Program-made: the position numbers and the translations under genes
NCBI GenBank assembly: GCA_017305925.1
Contig: JAFKJW010000194.1
Coordinates: 39,004 to 87,401, forward strand
DNA from: Hyphomicrobiales bacterium
GTDB taxonomy: Bacteria; Pseudomonadota; Alphaproteobacteria; Rhizobiales; Rhizobiaceae
Length of the DNA stretch: 48,398 bases
Direction: 5' to 3'
Notes under the pieces: generated by a model
Told to the model about the DNA's origin: nothing
The model's input: the letters and a program-made list of their open reading frames with translations, nothing else
Databases searched by the model: none
Shown: positions 34,583 through 45,612 of the stretch, one piece after another
How the letters are laid out: each line of letters opens with the position of its first letter
Numbering within the stretch: the stretch's first letter is position 1

Positions 34583-35616
34583 AGGGTCAGTTCGTCCTTT
34601 CCAAGCGGCGCGAAATGGGCGTCCACCGCGGCTTCCGTCACGTCCGGCAGGGCGGCCGGCCGCCATGCGGGCTGCGAGCCCTTCTCGATGATGGCGGCAC
34701 GTATGCCTTCGTAGAAATCGTGTCCGAGAAGCATCCGGCAGACGATGCGGAACTCCATCCTCATGCAGTCGTCCATCGCCATGTGCCGGCCGTCACGGAT
34801 CGCCCGGAACGCCACCGCCAGGCTGGTCGGTGCCTTCTGGCGGATCATGGCGAGCATCTCCGCCGCCGGCGGATCGTCTTCCTCCTCCGCTTCCAGCCGC
34901 GCGAGGACCTCCGCCAGCGTTTTTCCACCGAACCAGCGGTCGATCGCCGCCAGCTTCTCTTCGCTGCTTTCGGCGGAAGGCGTCGACGCCACGCTCCGCA
35001 GCGCCTCGTCCGGCCTGCCGGCAGCGGCGACGCCCCGCAGCACGGCGTCGAGGCCGTCCTTCGCGACCGCATGGGTGGCAAGGCCGCACCACAGCGCATC
35101 GCCCCACCGGATGCGGGCGCCGGTCAGGCCGAGATAGAGGCCGAAATCGCCTCGCAGGCGCGGCAGGAGGTGGCTGGCTCCGACATCCGGGAAGAAGCCG
35201 ATCCCGACTTCCGGCATGGCGAACAGCGCGTTCTCCGTCATCACCCGGTGCGAGCCGTGGAAGGATACGCCGACCCCGCCGCCCATCACGATGCCGTCGA
35301 TCAGGGCGACATAGGGCTTTGGAAACCGCGCGATCTGCGCGTTGAGGCGATATTCCTCCGCGAAGAAGGCGAAAGGCGGATCGTTCCGGTGGCCATGGAC
35401 GACCATCAGGTCGCCGCCGGCGCAAAAGGCCCTGCCCTCGCCCCGGACGACCACGGCCGCCACGCCGGCATCGGCCTCCCATTCCGTCAAGGCGTGCGAG
35501 ATCGCCCGGATCATCCGGCCGGTGAGCGCGTTGAGCGCCTGCGGCCGCGTCAGCGTGATGACGCCCGCCTTGCCCGACCGTTCGAAGCGAACCTCGTCGC
35601 CTCCACCGAAATCCAT
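34579..35616 (-). CDS. 3-hydroxyisobutyryl-CoA hydrolase (HIBCH-like)
   Basis: A 345-residue crotonase-fold protein of the HIBCH/ECH_2 class, longer than true hydratases. GRAFCAGGDLMVV, GIVMGGGVGVSFHGSHRV and the run NALFAMPEVGIGFFPDVGAS are diagnostic of the 3-hydroxyisobutyryl-CoA hydrolase group in valine degradation. The C-terminal helical part (about 235-345) is the ECH_2 extension. AGGAGG sits six bases before ATG 35616. It is divergent from hemB. Confidence 0.92.
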   Translation of the reverse strand: MDFGGGDEVRFERSGKAGVITLTRPQALNALTGRMIRAISHALTEWEADAGVAAVVVRGEGRAFCAGGDLMVVHGHRNDPPFAFFAEEYRLNAQIARFPKPYVALIDGIVMGGGVGVSFHGSHRVMTENALFAMPEVGIGFFPDVGASHLLPRLRGDFGLYLGLTGARIRWGDALWCGLATHAVAKDGLDAVLRGVAAAGRPDEALRSVASTPSAESSEEKLAAIDRWFGGKTLAEVLARLEAEEEDDPPAAEMLAMIRQKAPTSLAVAFRAIRDGRHMAMDDCMRMEFRIVCRMLLGHDFYEGIRAAIIEKGSQPAWRPAALPDVTEAAVDAHFAPLGKDELTL

Positions 35617-35732
35617 GCTGCCTCCTTGCCGGCAGAGTGCTAGGCGCTGGGACAAGCCGCGTCAACGGTGGCGGAATGCCGGGGCCAGCCTGTCGCATTG
35701 GAGCGGAACGCCCGCCGTGATAGGACGCTGTC

Positions 35733-36757
<1,025 letters not shown>

Positions 36758-36761
<4 letters not shown>

Positions 36762-37114
36762 CGGCCGGCCGCGCGCTTGCCGCGGCGGGCGGGCTCTCCG
36801 GCGCCGCGGGCGTGGCGCTCGCCGCCGCAGCGGCGCATCAGGGTGGCGGCGAGGCGGCTATCGCCTCGAATTTTCTGCTTTTCCACGCGCCGGCCTTCCT
36901 GGCCGTCGGGCTTGCCGGGCGCGGCCAGCGGCCGCTGCTGGCCGCCGCATGGCTGCTGCTCGCCGGCGTGCTGGTCTTCTCGGCCGATCTCGCCTGCCGC
37001 AGCTATCTCGGACACCGGCTGTTCCCCTTCGCCGCGCCGACCGGCGGGACGCTCGCCATCGCCGGGTGGCTCGCGCTGGCGATCGCCCTCTCCTTCCTGC
37101 GGGAAAAGGGCTGA
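36758..37114 (+). CDS. DUF423 membrane protein (YgdD-like)
   Basis: A 118-residue protein with four predicted membrane helices (about 5-27, 35-54, 57-78, 94-113). The segments GLSGAAGVALAAAAAHQ and FSADLACRSYLGH are as in the DUF423/YgdD family. No function is known. It is co-translated with hemB through an ATGA overlap. Confidence 0.83.
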
Positions 37115-37158
37115 CGGTTTCAACTATCAACTTTCAGGCACCAACATACGGGACAAAA

Positions 37159-38226
37159 ATGGAATACCGCTATCTCGGCCGCTCCGGCCTCAAAGTTTCG
37201 ACCATCACCATGGGCACCATGACCTTCGGGGGCGCCGGCGCGTTCTCGGCGACCGGCACCACGCAGCTTGCCGAAGCGAAGCGGCTGATCGATCTCTGCA
37301 TCGATTCGGGCGTCAACCTGATCGACACCGCCAACGTCTATTCAGCCGGTCTGTCGGAGGAGATCATCGGCGAGGCGCTCGGCGGCAAGCGCAAGGGCGA
37401 CGTGCTCATCGCCTCGAAGGTGCGCTTTCCGATGGGCGACGGGCCGAACGACCAGGGCCTGTCGCGCCACCACATCGTCCGGGCCTGCGAGGAAAGCCTG
37501 AAGCGGCTGCGCACGGACGTGATCGACATCTATTTCCTGCACGAATGGGACGGCTCGACGCCGCTCGAGGAAACGCTCGGTGCGCTCGACACACTCGTCC
37601 GGCAGGGCAAGATCCGCTATGTCGGCTGCTCGAACTTTTCCGCATGGCACATGATGAAGGCGCTGGCGATCAGCGACCGCAACGGCTGGCCGCGCTTCGT
37701 CACCCAGCAGATCCACTATACGCTGGAGGCCCGCGAGGCCGAATACGAGCTGGTTCCGGTCTCGGTCGACCAGGGGCTCGGCATCCTCGTCTGGAGCCCG
37801 ATCGCCGGCGGCTTCCTCTCCGGCAAATACCGGCGCGGGCAGCTTACCTCGCGGCAGATCGGCGGCTGGAAGGAGCCGCCGATCCGCGACGAGGAGCGGC
37901 TGTGGCGCATCGTCGACACGCTGGTGGAGATCGGCCAGGCGCGCGGCGTCTCGGCCGCGCAGGTCGCGCTCGCCTGGCTGCTCGGCCGCCCTGCCGTGAC
38001 CTCGCTGGTCGTCGGCGGCAAATCGGAAGAACAATTCCGGGACAATGTCGCGGCCGCCAGCCTGAAGCTCAGCGGCGAGGAGCGGCAGCGCCTCGACGCG
38101 GTCAGCGCCCCGCCGCTGATCTATCCCTACTGGCACCAGCACGCCACGGCGCGCGGCCGCTTCGGACCGGCCGACTTCGACCTCGGCGAGGTCGGTCAGA
38201 TCGGCGCGAGCGCCAAGCAGGAATAG
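37159..38226 (+). CDS. aldo/keto reductase
   Basis: A 355-residue NADPH-dependent TIM-barrel oxidoreductase. MEYRYLGRSGLKVSTITMGT is the family start; DTANVYSAG holds the catalytic Asp and Tyr, IASKVRF the Lys and YFLHEWD the His of the AKR tetrad. VVGGKSEEQFRDNVAA is the C-terminal cofactor phosphate site. GGGACAAAA precedes ATG 37159. The substrate is unknown; the group resembles the YajO/YhdN-type reductases. Confidence 0.94.
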   Translation: MEYRYLGRSGLKVSTITMGTMTFGGAGAFSATGTTQLAEAKRLIDLCIDSGVNLIDTANVYSAGLSEEIIGEALGGKRKGDVLIASKVRFPMGDGPNDQGLSRHHIVRACEESLKRLRTDVIDIYFLHEWDGSTPLEETLGALDTLVRQGKIRYVGCSNFSAWHMMKALAISDRNGWPRFVTQQIHYTLEAREAEYELVPVSVDQGLGILVWSPIAGGFLSGKYRRGQLTSRQIGGWKEPPIRDEERLWRIVDTLVEIGQARGVSAAQVALAWLLGRPAVTSLVVGGKSEEQFRDNVAAASLKLSGEERQRLDAVSAPPLIYPYWHQHATARGRFGPADFDLGEVGQIGASAKQE

Positions 38227-38302
38227 CCGCGTTCTTTGAATTTCGCCGCGGACATCCCATATGCGTCGGGACGACCGGATCGGCCGGTCGCCCGACAAGA
38301 GG

Positions 38303-38782
38303 ATGAACGAATTGAACGCTCGCGTGCTCGACGGAGAAATCCTTCCCGGACGCCTTGACGACCTGCGCAGCTATGACGGCGTGCGCTCGCGTCGCGTCTT
38401 TGCCTTCGTCATCGACTACATCATCGTCGGCCTGCTGCTCATCCCCTTCGCCCTCCTCGTCCTCTTGGCAGGCCTGCTCACCTTCGGCATCGCCTGGTCG
38501 CTGTTCGGCGTTCTGACGCCGCTCGTCGCAGCGCTCTATGTCTGGAACACGCTCGGCGGACCGAAGCAGGCGACCGTCGGCATGCGGGCCATGGGCATCC
38601 GCCTCGACCGGCTGGACGGGCGACCCGTGGACGGCCTGACCGCCGTGGTGCACACGGTGCTGTTCTGGGCCGGAAATTTCCTGCTGACGCCGCTCGTGCT
38701 GGTGGTCTCGCTCTTCGCCGACCGCAAGCGCACGCTGCACGACCTGCTGCTCGGCACGGTGGTCACGCGCAGCGACGTCTGA
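38303..38782 (+). CDS. RDD-family membrane protein
   Basis: A 159-residue protein (173 from ATG 38261). The RDD domain begins RSRRVFAFVIDYIIVGLLL with the family Asp in the first helix, and ends RKRTLHDLLLGTVVTRSD, the typical late motif. About three membrane helices. ATG 38303 (MNELN) is preferred from homologue starts, though its AGAGG is too close to be a normal ribosome-binding site. The role is unknown, possibly transport. Confidence 0.85.
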   Translation: MNELNARVLDGEILPGRLDDLRSYDGVRSRRVFAFVIDYIIVGLLLIPFALLVLLAGLLTFGIAWSLFGVLTPLVAALYVWNTLGGPKQATVGMRAMGIRLDRLDGRPVDGLTAVVHTVLFWAGNFLLTPLVLVVSLFADRKRTLHDLLLGTVVTRSDV

Positions 38783-38817
38783 CCTGCTACCGCCCGTCGC
38801 GGCCTCCGCAACGAAGC

Positions 38818-38846
38818 TTCACCCGGCGAAGGTTGGGCGCTATACT
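38818..38846 (+). promoter_or_regulatory. promoter of bpt
   Basis: TTCACC (38818-38823) and TATACT (38841-38846) are 17 bases apart; the -10 misses consensus at one place. It lies 46 bases upstream of the bpt start. Confidence 0.6.
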
Positions 38847-38892
38847 ACGCCCATGAAGGGATTTGCGCCGTGACGGGACAGACCACGCCTCG

Positions 38893-39645
38893 ATGACCCA
38901 CCATTCGACACAGTCCCCGCAGTTCTTCCTGACGGCGCCGTCGCCCTGCCCCTATGTCGAGGGCCAGTTCGAGCGGAAGGTTTTTACCCATCTGGTGGGC
39001 GACAAGGCGCCCGAGATGAACGACCTGCTGACCCAGGGCGGGTTCCGCCGGTCGCAGAACATCGCCTACCGCCCGGCCTGCGAATCATGCCGCGCCTGCG
39101 TGTCGGTGCGCATCCTGGCGCAGGAGTTCGCCTTCTCCAGAAGCATGCGCCGCGTCCTGCAGAACAACGAGGACCTCATCGGCGTCTTGCACGACGCCGA
39201 GCCCTCGACGGAGCAATACTCGCTTTTCCGCCAGTATCTCGACGCGCGCCACAACCGGGGCGGCATGTCCGACATGACCGTGCTCGACTATGCGATGATG
39301 GTCGAGGACACGCATGTGCCGACGAAGATCATCGAATACCGCAGGCGCGGACCCGATACCCTCATCACCGGGCGCGGAACCGGCGAGCTGATCGCGGTGG
39401 CGCTTACCGACCAGATGAGCGACGGCCTGTCGATGGTCTATTCCTATTACAATCCCGACTTCGAGCACCGCTCGCTCGGCACCTTCATGATCCTCGACCA
39501 CATCCGCCGCACCGCGGCCGCCGGCCTGCCCCATGTGTACCTCGGTTATTGGGTCAACGGCTCCCGCAAGATGAACTATAAGGTCCGCTTCCAGCCGCAG
39601 GAGCATCTCGGCCCCCGGGGCTGGACCCGCTTCGGCGACGAATAG
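38893..39645 (+). CDS. bpt: aspartate/glutamate leucyltransferase (Bpt)
   Basis: A 250-residue leucyl-tRNA-protein transferase which adds Leu to N-terminal Asp/Glu of proteins, sending them to ClpS/ClpAP. The N-terminal part holds the Cys-rich [17 protein letters not shown] (near 58-74); the C-terminal GNAT-like part has [16 protein letters not shown] and [18 protein letters not shown] 38893 gives the usual start; an ORF from 38863 adds ten residues. Confidence 0.94.
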   Translation: MTHHSTQSPQFFLTAPSPCPYVEGQFERKVFTHLVGDKAPEMNDLLTQGGFRRSQNIAYRPACESCRACVSVRILAQEFAFSRSMRRVLQNNEDLIGVLHDAEPSTEQYSLFRQYLDARHNRGGMSDMTVLDYAMMVEDTHVPTKIIEYRRRGPDTLITGRGTGELIAVALTDQMSDGLSMVYSYYNPDFEHRSLGTFMILDHIRRTAAAGLPHVYLGYWVNGSRKMNYKVRFQPQEHLGPRGWTRFGDE

Positions 39646-39701
39646 ACCTTCACTCCACTGCCCGGCCAAGCAACCTCGCCGGAACGGCGAGGCGGATCAC
39701 G

Positions 39702-40598
39702 ATGAGCCATTCCCCGGACCACGCCAAGGGCCTGCTGCTGACCGCCATAGGCGGCATCACCCTCACCTGCGACATCCCGCTGGTGCGGCTCGCCGAGGGC
39801 GATCCGTGGCCGGTACTGATGGTGCGCACCGGCATGACCTTCCTCGCCGCGCTCACCATCTGGGCCGTGTGGCGGGCGATCACGCCGAAGGCCCCCGCGC
39901 TGATTCCCGGCAAGGCCGGCGTCGTGGTCGCGATCCTCTACGGCCTCGGCTCGATCACCTTCATCATGGCCGTCTACAGCACGTCCACGGCGAGCCTCGT
40001 CTTCATCCTCGCCTTCACGACGATGTTCTCCGCACTGCTGTCGTGGATCTTCCTCAAGGAGCGCCCGCGCCCGGCGACGCTCCTGACCATGGTCGTGATG
40101 GTGTTCGGGGTGCTGATCATCGTCTATGACGGGCTTGGCACCGGCACGCTTTTCGGCGACCTGGTCGCGCTGACCTCGGCGCTGGTGATCGCGGCCGCCA
40201 TAACGGTCAGCCGCCACAGCGGCCGCGACATGGGCTTCACCGCGCTCATCGGCGTGATCTTCCCGTTCTTCATCGCCGCGGCGATGGTCGCCTCCACCGG
40301 CTATCGCATCGACCAGCCATGGTGGATCATCCTCAACGGCGCCGTGGTCATGCCGATCTCGTTCTTCTGCCTCGCCACCGGGCCGCGCTACCTGTCGGCT
40401 CCGGAGGTCGCCATGTTCTACCTTCTGGAGACGATCTTCGCGCCGATCTGGGTGTGGCTGATCTTCAACGAGGCGCCGAGCCGCAACGCGCTGATCGGCG
40501 GGACGATCCTCATCGTGGCGCTGGTCGCGCATTCGCTGTGGCAGCTTGCGAACGGGCGGGCGCGCAAATCGGCGGCGGCGGTCCGCCACAGCGCCTGA
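39702..40598 (+). CDS. EamA/DMT-family transporter
   Basis: A 298-residue carrier with ten membrane helices in two EamA repeats. The first repeat ends FTTMFSALLSWIFLKERPRP (near 105-124) and the second FYLLETIFAPIWVWLIFNEAPS (in part, near 245-265), the usual positions of the conserved E-P motif. Substrate unknown. GAGG lies nine bases before ATG 39702; it is convergent with the AI-2E-type gene. Confidence 0.92.
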   Translation: MSHSPDHAKGLLLTAIGGITLTCDIPLVRLAEGDPWPVLMVRTGMTFLAALTIWAVWRAITPKAPALIPGKAGVVVAILYGLGSITFIMAVYSTSTASLVFILAFTTMFSALLSWIFLKERPRPATLLTMVVMVFGVLIIVYDGLGTGTLFGDLVALTSALVIAAAITVSRHSGRDMGFTALIGVIFPFFIAAAMVASTGYRIDQPWWIILNGAVVMPISFFCLATGPRYLSAPEVAMFYLLETIFAPIWVWLIFNEAPSRNALIGGTILIVALVAHSLWQLANGRARKSAAAVRHSA

Positions 40599-40614
40599 GC
40601 CGGCAAGGTCGGGC

Positions 40615-41766
40615 TCAGGCGGGAGGAGCGCCCGCAGGTGCCTGGGCGTCCAGCAGCCATTCGCGCCAGATGGCGACGAGCAGCGCCATCAGCACCGGAC
40701 CCACGAAGAGTCCGAGAAAGCCCATCGTCTCCACGCCCCCGACCAGCCCGAAGAAGGTCGGCAGGAAGGGGAGTTTCACCGGCCCGCCGACGAGGCGGGG
40801 GCGCAGGGTCTTGTCGACGATGAAGAGCTCGACCGCGCCCCATGTGAACAACGCCAGGCCGGCGGCAGGCGAGCCGCTCGCCGCGAGATAGATCGAGACC
40901 AGCGTGAACGACAGCGGCGCGCCGCCGGGCACCAGCGCCATGACGCCGGTCAGCACGCCGAGCGTCACCGGCGAGGGCACGCCCGCCAGCCAGTAGGCCG
41001 TGCCGAGCACCACCCCCTCGCCGATCGCGATCAGCGTCATGCCGGTCACGGTCGAGGAGACCGTCGCCGGGACGACCCGCGAGATGCGCTCCCAGCGCGT
41101 CGGCAGGACGCGCTCGCCGATACGGTCGACCTGCGCGGCGAATTTCTCGCCGTCGCGATAGGCGAAGAAGAGCGCGATCAGCATGAAGAGGATCGTCAGG
41201 AGCAGCGAGAAGGTCTTGCTGCCGGCGGCCAGCAGCGTCTGGTAGATGCTGCGGATGTTGGCGCCGCTGACGAGCTGGATAAGCTCTCCCATGCCGCCCG
41301 GATGGCCGAGATTGAGCGTCCATTGCTCGCGCAGCCACTCCCCCACCACCGGCAGCGAGGCGATCCAGGCAGGCACCGGCGCACCGTTGCGGTTGGCTTC
41401 GAGCGCCCAGACGACCCACTCGTGCACCTCGTTGACGGCGTACCGGCCGGCGAAGACGATCGGCACGATGAGGAAGGTCAGGATGAGCAGGATCGCGATG
41501 GTGGCGGCGAGCGTGCGGCTGCCGTCCACCAGGCCGAGCAGGCGGCGGTAGAGCGGCCAGCTCGCGAAGGCGATGACCAGCGCGGCCAGCACCGGGAACA
41601 CGAAGCCGTGGAAGACGTAGACGCCGGCGGCGATGACGATGAGGAGCAGCCAGCGGGCGACGGTCAGCGCCGGCAACACGGCGACGTCCGTGCCCCGGTT
41701 CGCCTCCAGCAGATTGGCATGACGTTCCGGTCTTTCCGTCCGCGGTTCGTCCAAGCGCCCTCCCAT
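40615..41766 (-). CDS. AI-2E family transporter
   Basis: A 383-residue membrane protein of the AI-2E/PerM (YdiK, TqsA-like) family with about eight helices. PATVSSTVTGMTLIAIGEGVV (in part, near 224-243), GVLTGVMALVPGGAPLSF and DKTLRPRLVGGPVKLPFLP are the typical blocks. Relatives move Na+/H+ or signals such as autoinducer-2; the substrate is unknown here. It follows parC on the same strand by 101 bases. Confidence 0.93.
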   Translation of the reverse strand: MGGRLDEPRTERPERHANLLEANRGTDVAVLPALTVARWLLLIVIAAGVYVFHGFVFPVLAALVIAFASWPLYRRLLGLVDGSRTLAATIAILLILTFLIVPIVFAGRYAVNEVHEWVVWALEANRNGAPVPAWIASLPVVGEWLREQWTLNLGHPGGMGELIQLVSGANIRSIYQTLLAAGSKTFSLLLTILFMLIALFFAYRDGEKFAAQVDRIGERVLPTRWERISRVVPATVSSTVTGMTLIAIGEGVVLGTAYWLAGVPSPVTLGVLTGVMALVPGGAPLSFTLVSIYLAASGSPAAGLALFTWGAVELFIVDKTLRPRLVGGPVKLPFLPTFFGLVGGVETMGFLGLFVGPVLMALLVAIWREWLLDAQAPAGAPPA

Positions 41767-41867
41767 TCAGCGCCGGCCCATGCCGGGCGCCGGCCGCGAA
41801 GCGCCCCCCGGAAGGGACCCGGCCCGGCGCATTGTGCCCCATCCGGGCTTCCGGGCAAACCGCTGTT

Positions 41868-44177
41868 TCACCCGAACCTGCCCGTGCGCGGAAAACCTTT
41901 CGGCACCATGCGCCCGGCGGAGGCCCGGTTGCCGAGCCATTCGGCCAGCTCCTCGCGCCTGCGCGTGAACACGCGCTCGGCCGAATCCTGCCAAGTCAGG
42001 CCGTCGTCCATGGCGAAGGTCTTGACGTCGCAGACGCCGCCGTCCTTGTATTTCTGCAAGCGCACGCCCTTGCCGCGCGCCATCTCCGGCACCTCGGAGA
42101 GCGCGAAGACCAGCATCTTGCGGTTCTCCCCGACGATGGCGACGTGGTCACCGGCGATGGCGACGCAGGCCATCGCCTCGTCGGGCGCCTTGACGTTCAT
42201 CACCTGCCTGCCCTTGCGCGTGTTCGCCACCACGTCGGCCTCCGGCACCGTGAAGCCATAGCCCTCGTGCGAGACCAGGAGCAGCCGGCGCCCGGCATCG
42301 TGCACGAAGGCCGTGACGATGTCCTGATCGTTCTCCATGTCGACGATGATGCGGATCGGCTCGCCATGGCCGCGCCCGCCCGGCAGGCGGTCCGCGCCGA
42401 TGGTGTAGAACTTGCCGCCGGTCGTGAAGACCAGGATCTTGTCCGTCGTCTGGGCGTGGAAGGACAGTTTCAGCCCGTCGCCTTCCTTGAAGGTGAGCAG
42501 CGACAGGTCGGTCAGATGGCCGCGCAGCGCCCGCAGCCAGCCCTTTTCCGACACCACGACCGTGACCGGCTCCTTCTCGATCATCGCGTTTTGGATGTCG
42601 GCGTCGTCATGCGCCGGCGCGTTGGCGAAGTCGGTGCGCCGCCGGCCGATCGGCGTGTCCAGCCCGTAGCGCTTCTTGATGTTGGAGACTTCCCAGCGCA
42701 CGGCGCTCCACTGCTTGCCCTCGGAGCCGAGAAGCGCCTCGATCTGCTTCTTCTCCGCCGACAGCGCGTCGAACTCCTTGCGGATCTCGATCTCTTCCAG
42801 CTTGCGGAGCTGGCGCAGCCGCAGGTTCAGGATCGCCTCGGCCTGCACGTCCGTCAGCGACCACCTCGCCATCATGACCTGCTTGGGCTCGTCCTCCTCG
42901 CGGATGATGCGGATCACCTCGTCGATGTTGAGATAGGCGATGAGGTAGCCGGCCAGCACCTCCAGCCGCCGCTCGATCTCGGCCAGGCGATGCCGCGAGC
43001 GGCGCACCAGCACCTCGCGCCGATGGTCCAGCCACTCGCGCAGCACCCCCTTCAGCGACAGCACGTTCGGCACCTTGCCGCGCGACAGCACGTTCATGTT
43101 GAGCGGGAAGCGCAGCTCCAGCTCCGTCAGCTTGAACAGCGACTCCATCAGCAGCGCGGCGTCGACCGAACGGCTCTTCGGCACGAAGACGATGCGGACG
43201 TCTTCCGCGCTCTCGTCGCGCACGTCCTCCAGCAGCGGCAGTTTGCGCGACACCAGCAGTTCGGCGATCTTCTCGATCAGCTTGGCCTTCTGCACGCCGT
43301 AGGGAATTTCCGTCACGATGGCGTTCCAGGTGCCCCTGCCCTGATCCTCCTGATGCCAGCGGGCGCGCAGCCGGAAGCCGCTGCTGCGGCCCGATTCGTA
43401 GGAGGCGACGATGGAGCGCCAGTCGTCGACCACCGTGCCGCCGGTCGGAAAATCCGGGCCGCGCACCTTGCAGTCGAGCATGGCCTTGGCGTCGTCCTTG
43501 ATCTCCTCCCACTGCTGCGGCGAGGTCATCAGATCCTCGACGCTCGCGCCGGGATTGTCGATCAGATGGAGCGCGGCGTTGCAGAGCTCGGCCGCGTTGT
43601 GCGGCGGGATGGAGGTCGCCATGCCGACCGCGATGCCGGACGCGCCGTTGGCAAGCAGATTGGGGAAGGCGCCGGGCAGGACGACGGGTTCCTCGTCCTC
43701 CTCATTGTAGGTCGGCCGGAAATCGACCGCATCCTCGGTGATGCCTTCGAGCAGCGAGGCCGCGACCTCGGTCATGCGCGCCTCGGTGTAGCGCATGGCG
43801 GCCGCGTTATCGCCATCGATGTTGCCGAAATTGCCCTGTCCGTCGACCAGCGGATAGCGCACCGAAAAATCCTGCGCGAGGCGGACCAGCGCGTCGTAGA
43901 TCGACTGGTCGCCATGCGGATGGAACTTGCCCATCACGTCGCCGACGATGCGGGCGCATTTGGCGAAGGCCTGGTCGGGATTGAGCCGCAGCAGCCGCAT
44001 GGCGTGCATGATGCGCCGGTGGACCGGCTTCAGCCCGTCGCGCACGTCCGGCAGGGCGCGGTGCATGATGGTCGACAGCGCGTAAGCCAGGTAGCGCTCC
44101 TCGAGCGCCTTCTTCAGGTCGACCGGCTCGATGCTGCCGCCGTCGTCACCGCCCGGCGGCACAAGGTTCTTTCCCAT
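41868..44177 (-). CDS. parC: DNA topoisomerase IV subunit A
   Basis: A 769-residue ParC, the DNA-cutting subunit that decatenates replicated chromosomes with ParE. The active-site Tyr130 is in [32 protein letters not shown] opens the winged helix. The quinolone region reads [14 protein letters not shown]: Gln91 is at the place of the drug-contact Ser. The C-terminal beta-pinwheel (about 500-740) lacks a GyrA box, as expected in ParC. ATG 44177 fits the family; a frame running up to 44858 is a shadow of the gene opposite. Confidence 0.95.
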   Translation of the reverse strand: MGKNLVPPGGDDGGSIEPVDLKKALEERYLAYALSTIMHRALPDVRDGLKPVHRRIMHAMRLLRLNPDQAFAKCARIVGDVMGKFHPHGDQSIYDALVRLAQDFSVRYPLVDGQGNFGNIDGDNAAAMRYTEARMTEVAASLLEGITEDAVDFRPTYNEEDEEPVVLPGAFPNLLANGASGIAVGMATSIPPHNAAELCNAALHLIDNPGASVEDLMTSPQQWEEIKDDAKAMLDCKVRGPDFPTGGTVVDDWRSIVASYESGRSSGFRLRARWHQEDQGRGTWNAIVTEIPYGVQKAKLIEKIAELLVSRKLPLLEDVRDESAEDVRIVFVPKSRSVDAALLMESLFKLTELELRFPLNMNVLSRGKVPNVLSLKGVLREWLDHRREVLVRRSRHRLAEIERRLEVLAGYLIAYLNIDEVIRIIREEDEPKQVMMARWSLTDVQAEAILNLRLRQLRKLEEIEIRKEFDALSAEKKQIEALLGSEGKQWSAVRWEVSNIKKRYGLDTPIGRRRTDFANAPAHDDADIQNAMIEKEPVTVVVSEKGWLRALRGHLTDLSLLTFKEGDGLKLSFHAQTTDKILVFTTGGKFYTIGADRLPGGRGHGEPIRIIVDMENDQDIVTAFVHDAGRRLLLVSHEGYGFTVPEADVVANTRKGRQVMNVKAPDEAMACVAIAGDHVAIVGENRKMLVFALSEVPEMARGKGVRLQKYKDGGVCDVKTFAMDDGLTWQDSAERVFTRRREELAEWLGNRASAGRMVPKGFPRTGRFG

Positions 44178-44372
44178 GGTCCGGGGGTTATCCGGCTTGC
44201 TGATTCGCGGCAAGTGCGGCGGAAGCGAACCGGTTGCCGGCGCGCCGCCCGCGGCGCCGCGCATTGCCTTTTGCGGAAATTTACGGCCTATGTGCAGGCG
44301 CGCGCCTTTTTCCCGTCCAGTTCTTTGCCGACAGGAGCGAGGCTTGATCGATTCAACCCTCAGGAACGCCCC

Positions 44373-45566
44373 ATGACAAGACACGGTTTTCTGAAGACGC
44401 TTTTCATCACGACGGCGCTGATATCGGGTTCCGTCCATGCCGCCGGGGCACAGGACATCAATGCGGTCGGGGAGCGGCTCAAGCAGGTGCTGGACGCCCA
44501 GGGCATGAAGATCGACTGGGCCAGCGCCTCGGGCGACGCCTCCGAGATGGTGCTCGACGGCGTCACGCTCAGCATCGCCAGCGCGCCCGACAAGCTGCCG
44601 GTCGGCAAGGTCACGCTCTCCAACATCACGGAAGAGGACGGCGGCTACAAGATCGGCTCGGTGACGCTGCCGGACTACAATGTGACGGAGGACGGCGCCA
44701 CGATCGACCTCAAGGGCGTCGAGATGCAGGGCCTCAAGCTCGGCGCGACCAACTCGACCGACCCGCTCGCCAACCTGCTGCTCTACGAATCCGCGGACGT
44801 GGCGAATTTCAGCGTCGCGATGGAAGGCAAGGAAGTCTTCGGCCTCAAGGGCATGCATGCGGAGATGACGCCGCTCGCCGAGGGCAAGCCGATGGAATTC
44901 AAGGTCTCCTCGGACGGCTTCAGCGCCGACCTCTCCTCGGTGAAGGACCCGCAGGCCAAGGCCGCGATCGACGCGCTCGGCTACCAGACGATCAGCGGCA
45001 ACCTCGAAATGGAAGGCTCCTGGCAGCCGAGCGACGGCCGGATGAACATCAGCCAGTACGACATCACCGTCGACAATGCCGGCACGTTCGGCATGACGTT
45101 CGACCTTTCCGGCTACACGCCGGCGTTCCTGAAGTCGCTCCAGGAACTGCAGAAGAAGATGGCGGATCAGCCGGCCGGCGCCGACAACTCCGCGCAGGGC
45201 ATGGCGATGCTCGGCCTGATGCAGCAGCTCACCTTCAACGGCGCGTCGATCCGCTTCGACGACGATTCGCTTACCAACAAGGTGCTGGATTTCGTCGGCA
45301 AGCAGCAGGGCATTTCCGGCGCCGACCTGGCCAACCAGGTCAAGGGCCTGACGCCGATCATGGTCGCCCAGGTGATCAAGGACCAGGAGCTCATCAAGAA
45401 CGTCTCGGAGGCGGTTTCCACCTTCCTGAGCGAGCCGAAGAGCCTGGAGATCAACGCCCAGCCGGCGCAGCCGGTGCCGTTCGCGCTGCTCGCGGCGGGC
45501 GCCATGGCCTCGCCGCAGGATCTGCCGAAGACGCTCGGCGTCACGGTGACGGCGAACGAGGACTGA
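44373..45566 (+). CDS. exported protein of unknown function, 397 residues
   Basis: Not recognised. Residues 1-27 form a signal peptide ([20 protein letters not shown], cleavage near AGAQ). The mature protein is soluble, rich in beta strands with repeating short units such as [29 protein letters not shown] and [10 protein letters not shown], then an alpha-rich part (about 255-350). The strand repeats recall lipid-shuttling AsmA/DUF748-like beta-taco proteins, but that is a guess. AGGAA precedes ATG 44373. It is divergent from parC with 195 bases between, and is followed by a strong terminator. Confidence 0.8.
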   Translation: MTRHGFLKTLFITTALISGSVHAAGAQDINAVGERLKQVLDAQGMKIDWASASGDASEMVLDGVTLSIASAPDKLPVGKVTLSNITEEDGGYKIGSVTLPDYNVTEDGATIDLKGVEMQGLKLGATNSTDPLANLLLYESADVANFSVAMEGKEVFGLKGMHAEMTPLAEGKPMEFKVSSDGFSADLSSVKDPQAKAAIDALGYQTISGNLEMEGSWQPSDGRMNISQYDITVDNAGTFGMTFDLSGYTPAFLKSLQELQKKMADQPAGADNSAQGMAMLGLMQQLTFNGASIRFDDDSLTNKVLDFVGKQQGISGADLANQVKGLTPIMVAQVIKDQELIKNVSEAVSTFLSEPKSLEINAQPAQPVPFALLAAGAMASPQDLPKTLGVTVTANED

Positions 45567-45571
45567 AAGCG

Positions 45572-45603
45572 AAGGGCCGGCGTTTCGCCGGCCCTTTCAT
45601 TTG
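45572..45603. terminator. bidirectional terminator between the exported protein and aspS
   Basis: AAGGGCCGGCG (45572-45582) pairs with CGCCGGCCCTT (45586-45596) around TTT, with T-rich sequence after it. It separates the converging genes, six bases beyond the plus-strand stop. Confidence 0.88.
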
Positions 45604-45612
45604 CGCGTCTTC

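Noticed and set aside
41832-44372. Large upstream extension of the exported protein frame, antisense to parC
   Set aside because: Signal peptide and ribosome-binding site place the true start at 44373; the extension is a parC shadow.
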